A stretch of 64,000 nucleotides of DNA from UBA6244 sp963676875 (lineage in GTDB: Bacteria; Bacteroidota; Bacteroidia; Bacteroidales; F082), in contig OY781436.1 of assembly GCA_963676875.1 (NCBI GenBank), positions 62,001 through 126,000 of the forward strand. Reading direction: 5' to 3'. The number at the start of each line of letters is the position of its first letter. Position 1 is the stretch's first letter. Both the position numbers and the translations under genes were made by a program. Positions 15,767-23,770 of the stretch are shown one piece after another. Below the pieces are notes generated by a model. That model saw only the letters and a program-made list of their open reading frames with translations. It searched no databases and was not told the DNA's origin.

Positions 15767-15788
15767 CCTTCATCATATTAAAACAATT

Positions 15789-16166
15789 CTATTTTACTTC
15801 AACAGCCACTTCATCCGATTGCCACAAACCGTGTTTGGTGCAAAAGGCCATGGCCACAAGTTTCAGGTTTTTGTTGGGAACAATATGGAAATCAACTTCT
15901 ACATGTCCGGGTTTGTTGCCCAGAGTTCCGGGAGCAAAGGAGGCTTGTCCCAACATAAATTCACCATTCCATAGTTGAACGTAGGCAATGTAGTGGTCGA
16001 AATCGTCAGGATGCATGTATTCGTCACCCAGCTTTACGGTTACTTTAAATTTTTCGCCGGCAGTCGCCGTTGGTTCGCAATGTACAAAAGGTGAATGGCG
16101 ATCGATGTAGTCTTTTTTGGCTTCTCTGTCAATTGTTGAAATATCAACATACCGATTAATTTTCAT
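15789..16166 (-). CDS. Superoxide reductase (class II / neelaredoxin type)
   Basis: This 125-residue single-domain protein reduces superoxide to peroxide at a mononuclear iron site without making oxygen, a defence of anaerobes. The iron ligands of the family can be placed: H24 in DRHSPF, H52 and H58 in YMHPDDFDHYIAYVQL, then C109 and H112 in CTKHGLW. Where most relatives have Glu-Lys-His, this one has Asp22-Arg23-His24, a conservative change at the residue that acts in the catalytic cycle. No N-terminal rubredoxin-like centre is present, hence class II. It has its own promoter box (16196-16203) and terminator. Confidence 0.92.
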   Translation of the reverse strand: MKINRYVDISTIDREAKKDYIDRHSPFVHCEPTATAGEKFKVTVKLGDEYMHPDDFDHYIAYVQLWNGEFMLGQASFAPGTLGNKPGHVEVDFHIVPNKNLKLVAMAFCTKHGLWQSDEVAVEVK

Positions 16167-16195
16167 GGCTTGAATTTTTATTGATTAAGTAATGA

Positions 16196-16203
16196 CAAAA
16201 GTA
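16196..16203 (-). promoter_or_regulatory. -7 box for superoxide reductase
   Basis: On the minus strand TACTTTTG fits TAnnTTTG and lies about 30 bases before the ATG at 16166. Confidence 0.6.
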
Positions 16204-16317
16204 AAAATATAAATTCCGTTTTGCCAATATATTTAACATCTCTTAAATATACTGTTAAATCATCGTGCATATGCCGGAGATTCCGTAGTTTTACATCCCT
16301 ATCAATATCACAAAAAT

Positions 16318-19131
16318 ATGAAAGAAAAAATATGGTTAAGCATGGTGCTTATGCTGTTCATGAGCTTTTTCAGTACGCCTACCACCGCTCAAAAAGCCGG
16401 CGATCACAAGCTACCAACCGATGATCAGGTGATTACGGGAACACTGGACAACGGCCTGCGCTACTACGTCAGAGAAAATAAAAAACCCGAGAACCGCATC
16501 GAATTCCGTCTGGTAGTGAATGCCGGTTCAATTTTGGAAGACGACGACCAACAAGGTCTCGCCCATTTTATCGAACACATGGCATTCAACGGTACGGCCA
16601 ATTTCAGCGAACACGACCTGATTAACTTTTTGGAAAGCTCCGGAGTGGATTTTGGCGCCGACCTCAACGCCTACACGAGTTTCGACGAAACGGTGTATAT
16701 GTTTCAGATTCCGGCCGACCGTCCCGGACTTGTTGATTCGGCCTTCATGATTCTTCAGGATTGGGCACACAACCTGAGTTTGAAAGACGAGGAAATCGAC
16801 AAGGAAAGAGGCGTGATTCATGAAGAATGGAGACTCGGACTGGGTGCCAACGACCGCATGATGAAAAAGGCTTTTCCCATTATTTTCAATCAATCGCGTT
16901 ACGCCGATCGCATCCCCATCGGCAAAATGAGCGTGGTGGATTCGTGCAGTTACGATGCCCTGAAACGCTTTTACCGCGATTGGTACCGTCCTAACCTGAT
17001 GGCCGTTGTTGTGGTGGGTGATATCGATCCGGCCTATGCTGTTCAGCAAATAAAAGACCGTTTTGGTTCACTAAAAAATCCTGAAAACCAGCGCACCCGT
17101 GAGGAATATGGCATCCCCGGCAACAAGGATCCGCTCATCGCCATTGCCACCGACAAAGAAGCAACTTCCAACATGGTGATGCTGTTTTACAAACATCCCA
17201 AAAAGGTAACCTCCACCGTAAACGACTACAAAGACGACCTGGCCATCGAGCTTTATATCAACATGTTGAACGCCCGGCTCAACGAGATAAGTCAGACTCC
17301 TGAGTCACCATTTCTTTACTCAGCAACCATGTTTGGCGGATTTCTGGGCAGATCAGTGGATGCCTTTATGTCGTTTGCCGTACCGAAAGAAAACCAGATC
17401 AACCAAAGCATCACCACCCTGCTGGAAGAAAATGAACGGGTAAAACAATTTGGGTTTACACAGGCTGAACTTGACCGCCAAAAAGCCCAAATGATCAGCA
17501 ATATGGAAAAAGCAGTAGAAGAAAAAGACCATACTCCTTCCAAACTTTTTGTGGAAGAATACGTGAACAATTTCCTCGAAAACGAACCATATCCGGGAAT
17601 TGAAATGGAATACCAACTGACAAAAGCACTGCTTCCCAACATTCGACTATCCAACATCAATCATTTGGCCACACAAATGGTGAGCGACAGTAACCTGGTG
17701 ATTATGGTCAATGGTCCTGATCGTGAAGGCGTTGAAATTCCCACCGAAGCAGAGGTGATGAACGATTTTGCTCAGGCTACACAGTCCAAACTGGAGAAAT
17801 ATGAGGAGGAAACCATCGCTTCTTCATTGATTTCATCTCCCCTCCCGGGTGGAAAAATCGTGGAAGAGAAGAAATTGGAAAATTTCGGCATTACCGAACT
17901 GAAACTGGAAAACGGCATTACCGTGATGCTAAAACCCACCACCTTTAAAAATGACGAAATCCTCATGACCGGCTACGGTTTGGGTGGTACTTCACTGGCA
18001 TCAGATGAAGATTTTATGTCGGCCAAATATGCTTCGAGTATCATCAACCAAAGCGGAATTGGTGAATTTAGTTCCACCGATCTGGAAAAATTCCTTACCG
18101 GAAAAAATGTGTCGGTGAACACCGCCATACAAGACCTATCGCAGGAAGTAAGCGGAAAAACCGTGAAAAAGGACCTCGAAACCATGTTTCAACTTACTTA
18201 TCTCTATTTCACCAAGCCAAGAAAAGATTCCAGTGCCTTCCTGACCTTCAAACAACAATTGAATACCCAATTTCAGTTTATGATGGCCAACCCCCGTGCG
18301 GTATTTTACGATACCATATACAAACTGGCCACGGGGAACGACCCGAGAACAGTAGTAATTCCCTCCGCTGCTCAAATCAACAGCATCGATTTGGGCAAAG
18401 CGTACGACTTTTACACCCAACGATTTGCCAATGCCAACGGGTTTAATTTTGTACTCGTGGGAAATTTTGACCCGGAAGCCATCAAGCCCCTCATCACCAA
18501 GTACCTGGGAAGCATTCCCAATACAGGCAAACCGGAAAAATGGCAAGATGTAAGTCCTGATTTTCCCAAGGGAATCACCCAAGCCACCATCCATAAAGGA
18601 ACCGAACCTCAAAGCAGTGTGGCCATTCTGATGGATGAAAAATACGAATGGAATACCAAAAACGACCTGGAAATGGTGATGCTCATGAAAGTTTTGGGCA
18701 TACGTTTGCGCGAAAACATGCGTGAAGATCAAGGAGGAGTTTATGGCGTACGCGCTACCCAAAGCACCGAAAAATATCCCAAAGAAGAAGTTTCGGTAAT
18801 GATTAGTTGGGGTTGCGACCCACAAAAAGCCGATACTTTGACTCAAACGGTATTTGATGAAATGGCGGCCTTGCAAACGAACGGACCCTCAGCTGTCAAC
18901 CTGAATAAGGCCAAAGAAACTTTGTTGCGCGACTACGAAACCAATGCGGAACAAAACAACTATTGGCTGAGAAAAATCAAAGGCAGTTTATATTATCAAT
19001 CCGATCTGCTGACCATTGAAGAAATCAACAACATCATTCATGAAATCAGTGCAGAAGATATCCAACGCGCTGCCAACAAATATTTCAACAATGACCATTA
19101 TTTAAAGGTTGTATTGCTTCCTGAGGAATAA
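16318..19131 (+). CDS. M16-family zinc protease, exported
   Basis: The 937-residue protein begins with a signal peptide (SMVLMLFMSFFSTPTTAQ). The first M16 domain carries the inverted zinc motif HFIEH (H83, E86, H87) and the downstream Glu in KERGVIHEEWR. A second, catalytically inactive M16 domain fills the C-terminal half (ITELKLENGITVMLKP ... FVLVGNFDPEAIKPLI). Such two-domain proteins form a clam-shell that degrades unfolded peptides, here in the periplasm. The length is typical of Bacteroidota PqqL-like proteases. A weak -7 box (TAGTTTTA at 16286) precedes the ATG. Confidence 0.95.
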   Translation: MKEKIWLSMVLMLFMSFFSTPTTAQKAGDHKLPTDDQVITGTLDNGLRYYVRENKKPENRIEFRLVVNAGSILEDDDQQGLAHFIEHMAFNGTANFSEHDLINFLESSGVDFGADLNAYTSFDETVYMFQIPADRPGLVDSAFMILQDWAHNLSLKDEEIDKERGVIHEEWRLGLGANDRMMKKAFPIIFNQSRYADRIPIGKMSVVDSCSYDALKRFYRDWYRPNLMAVVVVGDIDPAYAVQQIKDRFGSLKNPENQRTREEYGIPGNKDPLIAIATDKEATSNMVMLFYKHPKKVTSTVNDYKDDLAIELYINMLNARLNEISQTPESPFLYSATMFGGFLGRSVDAFMSFAVPKENQINQSITTLLEENERVKQFGFTQAELDRQKAQMISNMEKAVEEKDHTPSKLFVEEYVNNFLENEPYPGIEMEYQLTKALLPNIRLSNINHLATQMVSDSNLVIMVNGPDREGVEIPTEAEVMNDFAQATQSKLEKYEEETIASSLISSPLPGGKIVEEKKLENFGITELKLENGITVMLKPTTFKNDEILMTGYGLGGTSLASDEDFMSAKYASSIINQSGIGEFSSTDLEKFLTGKNVSVNTAIQDLSQEVSGKTVKKDLETMFQLTYLYFTKPRKDSSAFLTFKQQLNTQFQFMMANPRAVFYDTIYKLATGNDPRTVVIPSAAQINSIDLGKAYDFYTQRFANANGFNFVLVGNFDPEAIKPLITKYLGSIPNTGKPEKWQDVSPDFPKGITQATIHKGTEPQSSVAILMDEKYEWNTKNDLEMVMLMKVLGIRLRENMREDQGGVYGVRATQSTEKYPKEEVSVMISWGCDPQKADTLTQTVFDEMAALQTNGPSAVNLNKAKETLLRDYETNAEQNNYWLRKIKGSLYYQSDLLTIEEINNIIHEISAEDIQRAANKYFNNDHYLKVVLLPEE

Positions 19132-19142
19132 CCTCAAACTGC

Positions 19143-19174
19143 AAAAAAAGCCGGAGAAATTCCGGCTTTTTTTT
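19143..19174 (+). terminator. Terminator after the M16 protease
   Basis: AAGCCGGA and TTCCGGCTT form a tight hairpin with T-run on the right and A-run on the left, so it could stop transcription from both sides. It starts about 12 bases after the M16 stop. Confidence 0.88.
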
Positions 19175-19530
19175 ATGGTGGTTTTTAAGAAAATAAGGTT
19201 TCATCCTAGCAGAAGTGACATAAAAGTTGATGGTAATTGGATGTTTTACCCCCTCACTTTTCCACAAATGGGTAGGAATGGAGGCTCGATAGGCAGAACC
19301 ATAGCAAAAACATCCATTAAAAAATGGAGATTTTACCTTGTTCCGGAACCCCTCCTCCCTGCTCCTCCCCAACGGATAAGAGTGATAAATCATTCGTAAT
19401 TAATATATTATGTCATATAACTCGATAATTGATCGCCTTTCCCCTAGGGGGAAAGGTAAGGGATAGGGTTTATCTCGGCAAAGTAAAAGTTCATTAAAAA
19501 TAAAATGGCATTTTGATACAAGGCCACTAT
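19175..19530. other. Spacer with one perfect 9-bp hairpin
   Basis: No gene is supported. At 19436-19456 the sequence CCTTTCCCC-tag-GGGGAAAGG is a perfect hairpin without a T-run. Frames on either strand in this stretch have no recognisable content. Confidence 0.6.
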
Positions 19531-20313
19531 CTAAGGCACAATATACTTTGGCGCAATTCGGTACGTGTCGTATTTGGTTAAATTATTCACTCGAATCACC
19601 CTTTTCACCTCCTCAACATAGGCTTCACCGCGTTCTGAATAGTCCTTCAGGTGGTTGCAAAGCTCATAAGGATCATCGGTTTGGTGTATGGCCAGTCTGA
19701 AATCGGCATATGGTCCGGTGGCCAGCATCACAAAATAGGCTTCGATAGCTTCTTCCAAATTACTGAATTTTCGCAAATATATTTTTTCCCCACTGCGGTG
19801 CGAAGATGCCGCAATGCGTTGTTGGTTAACACTAAACGACCACATACCAAAGGGATTGTTGGCCTGCAAAAAGAAGCGTGAAGTCCCCCACCCGCTTTCG
19901 ATGGCAGCTTGCGCCAACACAATACTTACCGGAAAACCATGTAGCCGAGCAATAAGTTGATGGACAGTTTGCGACTTATATCGAACCATTAATTCATTGA
20001 GATATTCCTGTTCTCCGGGACTATGGGTAGGTTTTTTGGCCAGAGAGAGTACACGTTGCAACGTGAATTGCTGTTCTGTTTTGGCCACCAATATGGCTGG
20101 AAGCATCATGGCAAAGAATTTCGCTTTTTTCTGAACAACAGGAAGACTCTTGAGTGAAACTGCGTTTACATAAACATAAGGAACTACCAGAGAATCGGTT
20201 ATGGCCTCAATCTGTTTGGGTGAAGTAATAGACTTTTCGATGGTTTTTACCCTATCGGTAGCCGAAAAATCTACTAAAAGAAATAACCACAACAATGAAC
20301 TAACTAACTTCAT
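19531..20313 (-). CDS. Exported glucosaminidase-domain protein (Bax-like)
   Basis: The 260-residue protein starts with a signal peptide (VSSLLWLFLLVDFSA). Its C-terminal half is a glucosaminidase / Bax domain of the lysozyme fold: VSIVLAQAAIESGWGTSRF holds the catalytic Glu, then NNPFGMWSF and a region ending in YVEEVKRVIRVNNLTKYD. Family members cleave or bind the glycan strands of peptidoglycan in the periplasm. The central linker is Lys-rich and unremarkable. It is transcribed alone, convergent with the M16 gene. Confidence 0.9.
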   Translation of the reverse strand: MKLVSSLLWLFLLVDFSATDRVKTIEKSITSPKQIEAITDSLVVPYVYVNAVSLKSLPVVQKKAKFFAMMLPAILVAKTEQQFTLQRVLSLAKKPTHSPGEQEYLNELMVRYKSQTVHQLIARLHGFPVSIVLAQAAIESGWGTSRFFLQANNPFGMWSFSVNQQRIAASSHRSGEKIYLRKFSNLEEAIEAYFVMLATGPYADFRLAIHQTDDPYELCNHLKDYSERGEAYVEEVKRVIRVNNLTKYDTYRIAPKYIVP

Positions 20314-20434
20314 AAATCAATCGTTGATTTTCCATCTTCAAAGTTGGCCAAAAGTAGCCAATTTTTTGGTTAAATTTTATCTCCCGAATTATTGATCAAG
20401 TCGGCCACGGTATTGCATAGCAAATCAGATTCTT

Positions 20435-20442
20435 TAAATTTG
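20435..20442 (+). promoter_or_regulatory. -7 box for the acyltransferase gene
   Basis: TAAATTTG fits TAnnTTTG and is followed by CACCCTAAAAA, the same initiation region seen at ffh. The ATG is at 20463. Confidence 0.6.
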
Positions 20443-20462
20443 CACCCTAAAAAATCAGGGTG

Positions 20463-21008
20463 ATGCAAAAGATAGCAGGTTTCATTCTAAAACTATACGG
20501 GTGGAAAATATCCAGTGGGATGCCATCCGACCTGAAAAAAGCTGTGATTATCAGTGCCCCGCACACCAGTTACTGGGATTTTGTGTGGGGAAGATTTGGT
20601 TATTGGTATTTGGGAATGCATAGCAAATTTTACATAAAAAGTGAAGCATTCTTCTGGCCTTTGGGTCCATGGTTAAAATACATGGGAGGTATTCCTGTGA
20701 ACAGAAAATCTAAAACAAATTTGGTAGATTTTACCTTGAAATACTTTAATGAAAACGAAAGTTTTTTTATTACCATCACCCCCGAGGGTACACGATCGCT
20801 GGTAAAACACTGGAAAAAAGGATACTACTTGCTAGCCTTAAAAGCCAACGTACCCATTGTGTTGGGATACCTGGATTATGAAAAGAAAACCGGCGGCCCT
20901 ACCCAAGTATTCTATCCCACAGGTGATTACAATAAGGATTTAGAAAAAATAGAAGCCTTTTACCGGGGTAAAAAAGGAAGGCATCCTGAGCGGTTTAATG
21001 TGAAATAA
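20463..21008 (+). CDS. 1-acyl-glycerol-3-phosphate acyltransferase family protein
   Basis: This 181-residue protein has the PlsC-type motifs: HTSYWD (HX4D) in SAPHTSYWDFVWG and PEGTRS in TITPEGTRSLVKHWKKG. It probably acylates a lysophospholipid or another lipid at the inner membrane. It is shorter than PlsC and matches the small acyltransferases common in Bacteroidota. ATG at 20463 is preferred to the GTG one codon upstream because the -7 box places the transcript start at about 20449. Confidence 0.88.
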   Translation: MQKIAGFILKLYGWKISSGMPSDLKKAVIISAPHTSYWDFVWGRFGYWYLGMHSKFYIKSEAFFWPLGPWLKYMGGIPVNRKSKTNLVDFTLKYFNENESFFITITPEGTRSLVKHWKKGYYLLALKANVPIVLGYLDYEKKTGGPTQVFYPTGDYNKDLEKIEAFYRGKKGRHPERFNVK

Positions 21009-21097
21009 TGAGCACGTTTACAACATTCGGATATCGCTATAAACAACTATTTTTTTGAACTTTACCAACCTTATTAAGACTTAATTAAAAAATCTCT

Positions 21098-21105
21098 TAT
21101 ATTTG
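21098..21105 (+). promoter_or_regulatory. -7 box for the PEGA-like protein gene
   Basis: TATATTTG fits TAnnTTTG and lies 34 bases before the ATG at 21140. Confidence 0.6.
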
Positions 21106-21139
21106 TCCTAGCCATTTAAATTCAATAAAACCTCAAACT

Positions 21140-21820
21140 ATGACTAAAAATCGCCTACATTTAACTCTGATAATCAGCTTCTTATTCCTGATGACGTCTT
21201 CATTCACCGCCATGGCAGGAAAGGCAAAAGTACAACTGAGCACCTCTGAAACAGATGCCGAAATTTATATCGACGGGAAACTTATGGGCAAAGGAAATGC
21301 CGAAGTGGTAATCCTATCAAACAGTTGCGTAACCGTTCACGTGGAAAAAGTTGGCTTTTTGCGTGAAACCATCACCTTCTGTAACAAAAAACACTCGGCC
21401 AAACCTCCAAAAACTTACTACGTGGAAATGAACCGAGACGATGCCTACGATGCATCCGTACAAACGGATATCGCAAACATCGATATCGAGCTGAAAACCA
21501 GCATGTCGGAGGAAGACGCCTGGAAATTGATCAGCATGATTATCACCTCCTATTTTGATGTGATAGAAGTAACCGACCGCGAAACCGGCTACCTGCGCAC
21601 AAGCTGGGTGGTGCAGACTTTCCAGCAAAACACCATCCGTACCCGAATGATTGTTAAATTGGGTGATACCGATCCTTTGACGTATAAAATCAAACTGGTA
21701 AGTGAGGAATCGAAACATCCCGGAACCAGTGTAAAAAGCGACGAGCTTTACCGCGAGTGGGATCGTGTACTTCGGAAATACAGCGGTGTTATCGACGAAT
21801 TGCAAAGCCGTGTAAACTAA
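21140..21820 (+). CDS. Exported PEGA-like domain protein, unknown function
   Basis: The 226-residue protein has a signal peptide (LTLIISFLFLMTSSFTAMAGK). After it comes a PEGA-like surface domain: VQLSTSETDAEIYIDGKLMGKG, then VTVHVEKVGFLRETITF. The remaining about 120 residues are alpha/beta (SMSEEDAWKLISMIITSYFDVIEV) and not recognised. PEGA domains occur in extracytoplasmic proteins and are thought to bind cell-surface components. It is a single gene with its own promoter box and a hairpin after it (21846-21876). Confidence 0.75.
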   Translation: MTKNRLHLTLIISFLFLMTSSFTAMAGKAKVQLSTSETDAEIYIDGKLMGKGNAEVVILSNSCVTVHVEKVGFLRETITFCNKKHSAKPPKTYYVEMNRDDAYDASVQTDIANIDIELKTSMSEEDAWKLISMIITSYFDVIEVTDRETGYLRTSWVVQTFQQNTIRTRMIVKLGDTDPLTYKIKLVSEESKHPGTSVKSDELYREWDRVLRKYSGVIDELQSRVN

Positions 21821-21845
21821 TTAGTTATATTTTTATAACACATTT

Positions 21846-21876
21846 CAGGGGCAACTTGCAATGCAAGTCGCCCCTG
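21846..21876 (+). terminator. Probable terminator after the PEGA-like gene
   Basis: CAGGGGC pairs with GCCCCTG and an inner ACTTG pairs with CAAGT. A T-rich stretch (TTCTATTT) follows. Confidence 0.6.
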
Positions 21877-21928
21877 TTCTATTTATGGTGCTTGGTCAAT
21901 GAAAAACAATCCTTACACACTCCGGACA

Positions 21929-22105
21929 TCAAACTTCTTCAGCATCCGGTTTGGGTTTCTTTTTTCTTCCGGCCTTTACTAAAGCCGCATTGAGCAGGTA
22001 TTCAATTTGTCCGTTTAAACTACGAAAATCATCCTGAGCCCACTCTTCCAATGCCCTCATCATCTCGGGTTGAATACGTAGTACAAATGGTTTTTTCTTA
22101 TTCAT
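21929..22105 (-). CDS. Small ribbon-helix-helix (Arc-type) DNA-binding protein
   Basis: The minus strand encodes 58 residues: the start KKKPFVLRIQPEMMRALEEW has the beta-strand pattern of Arc/MetJ repressors, followed by ARND-like spacing (AQDDFRSLNGQIEYLLNAAL) of the two helices and a Lys-rich tail. Its ATG at 22105 overlaps the stop of the upstream gene by eight bases, so it is the third gene of an SPFH operon. Arc-type proteins act as dimeric repressors; autoregulation of the operon is a reasonable guess. A toxin partner is not apparent. Confidence 0.85.
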   Translation of the reverse strand: MNKKKPFVLRIQPEMMRALEEWAQDDFRSLNGQIEYLLNAALVKAGRKKKPKPDAEEV

Positions 22106-22643
22106 GTGCTTTCTCCATCATTTTTTTTACCGCATATTGCAGCGCTTCGGGTCGCCGGGTTCCGAACAAAATGCGTTTTCCATTCTTTAACACAAGCTGC
22201 AACCCTTTGTTGCCGCTCACATTATAAGCCATGCCGGCACCCTTGCTTCCCCGCTTCATCCCCCATCCGCCATATTCGGCCAAGGGTTTGTATTGCCTCA
22301 CTTCAAAACTGGCGATTTCATCAACTGCAATCAGTTTCTCTCGTCTGAAATACGGCCAAAACCGATAGTGAATTCCCTTTGAGGACAACCTCACCTCCAA
22401 CCTGGATCCAAACAGGAGCCAGGCAGAGGCAATCAATATCAACAGTACCAACAAGGTAGTGATAATCAAACCCGTATCCGACATGGGATGATTTCCAAAT
22501 GGTTGCTGTATAACCAACTGACGGTACATGCCAAAGCCAAACAGGGTCATGACTGCAAGATAAATCGATCCCATGCTGATATACAGGGCAGGCGACCCAA
22601 ATTTCTGTGTTTCTTCAAAAAATATCCGATCTTTTGCTGCCAT
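22098..22643 (-). CDS. Two-helix membrane protein with PH-like cytoplasmic domain
   Basis: The 181-residue protein has two membrane helices (ALYISMGSIYLAVMTLFGFG and GLIITTLLVLLILIASAWLLF). A beta-rich soluble domain follows (LEVRLSSKGIHYRFWPYF, IASFEVRQYKPLAEYGGWG, LQLVLKNGKRILFGTRRPE), resembling bacterial PH-like domains. The function is unknown. It sits 12 bases after the SPFH gene and overlaps the RHH gene by eight bases, so all three are expressed together. Confidence 0.75.
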   Translation of the reverse strand: MAAKDRIFFEETQKFGSPALYISMGSIYLAVMTLFGFGMYRQLVIQQPFGNHPMSDTGLIITTLLVLLILIASAWLLFGSRLEVRLSSKGIHYRFWPYFRREKLIAVDEIASFEVRQYKPLAEYGGWGMKRGSKGAGMAYNVSGNKGLQLVLKNGKRILFGTRRPEALQYAVKKMMEKAHE

Positions 22644-22655
22644 GGTTATCTGAGT

Positions 22656-23519
22656 TTAATTATACAGGGTTCCCGTGTTTATCACCGGCGACACATCCTT
22701 GTCGGAGGTGAGTACAATCATCAAATTGCTCACCATGTTGGCCTTGCGTTCGTCGTCGAGTTCAATGATGCTCTTTTCAGACAAAGCTTTCAGCGCCATT
22801 TCAACCATGCCCACGGCTCCTTCCACAATTTTGGTACGGGCAGCCACAATGGCGGTAGCCTGCTGGCGTTTGAGCATGGCTCCCGCAATTTCCTGTGCAT
22901 AGGCAATGTAGTTGATGCGGGCTTCAATCACTTTGATACCGGCAATGGACAAACGTTCGGTGATTTCGTCTTCCAACATTTTATTCACCTCTTCTCCCCC
23001 ACTTCTTAGGGTAATTTCAGCCTCTTCGTCCTCAAAATTGTCGTACGAAAAATGTCCGGCCAACTTACGTACGGCGGCCTCACTCTGTATATTCACAAAA
23101 TGTATGTAGTCGTCCACCTCAAAAGCAGCCTTGTAGGTATCCTCCACTTTCCAAACCAACACTACACCTATCATAATAGGGTTGCCAATTTTATCGTTCA
23201 CCTTAATGGGCTCGCTATCCAGATTGCGGGCGCGCAACGACAGCCGCTTACGTGTAAAAAAAGGATTAACCCAGGCAAAGCCGTTTTTTTTGATGGTTCC
23301 CTTGTACGCTCCAAACAATACCAACACATTGGATTCGTTGGGGTTAACAATCACAAAACCAGGTATCAGAAAAACCCCAATCAGAATGGGGGCAATAAGA
23401 AACAACTTCAACGGACTCTCCAACCAAAACAATCCGGCTACCGATGGTGCGATGAGTAAAAAAGCAACGAACAAAAATACATAACCCGAATAGGGTTTAA
23501 ATTCCTTTTCTATTTTCAT
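22656..23519 (-). CDS. SPFH (band 7) domain membrane protein
   Basis: The 287-residue protein begins with two hydrophobic helices (GYVFLFVAFLLIAPSVAGLF and FLIAPILIGVFLIPGF). The SPFH domain follows (VIVNPNESNVLVLFGAYKGT, RNLDSEPIKVNDK, AAVRKLAGHFSYD) and then a long coiled coil (YAQEIAGAMLKRQQATAIVAAR). SPFH proteins assemble into membrane rings that organise or protect membrane enzymes. It heads the minus-strand trio SPFH / PH-like / RHH, with a promoter box at 23567. Confidence 0.92.
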   Translation of the reverse strand: MKIEKEFKPYSGYVFLFVAFLLIAPSVAGLFWLESPLKLFLIAPILIGVFLIPGFVIVNPNESNVLVLFGAYKGTIKKNGFAWVNPFFTRKRLSLRARNLDSEPIKVNDKIGNPIMIGVVLVWKVEDTYKAAFEVDDYIHFVNIQSEAAVRKLAGHFSYDNFEDEEAEITLRSGGEEVNKMLEDEITERLSIAGIKVIEARINYIAYAQEIAGAMLKRQQATAIVAARTKIVEGAVGMVEMALKALSEKSIIELDDERKANMVSNLMIVLTSDKDVSPVINTGTLYN

Positions 23520-23566
23520 GATTTTTCATATTTAATGAAATTTATAATGATATTATTTTGATATCA

Positions 23567-23574
23567 CAAATGTA
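23567..23574 (-). promoter_or_regulatory. -7 box for the SPFH operon
   Basis: On the minus strand TACATTTG fits TAnnTTTG, with a TTG about 21 bases further upstream at the -33 position. The ATG is 48 bases downstream. Confidence 0.65.
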
Positions 23575-23740
23575 AACTATTTTTATTTGCTTTGTCAAGA
23601 AAAACATGGAATAATTTGAATATTTTTTTCACCAACATACTTTACTTGAAAAATAAAAACGACCTAAATATTTATACATCCTTGATTTTGTGAGGATTTA
23701 ATTGAATATGTTTTTAGTCCGTCCTTTAAATAATTCTGAA

Positions 23741-23748
23741 TATCTTTG
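23741..23748 (+). promoter_or_regulatory. -7 box for yidC
   Basis: TATCTTTG is a full match to TAnnTTTG. It rules out the in-frame ATG at 23708, which lies upstream of it. Confidence 0.7.
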
Positions 23749-23770
23749 CCCCTCTAATTCAAACAACAGA

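Noticed and set aside
22675..23484. Plus-strand frames opposite the SPFH gene
   Set aside because: They overlap a clear SPFH gene with family motifs and promoter on the minus strand.
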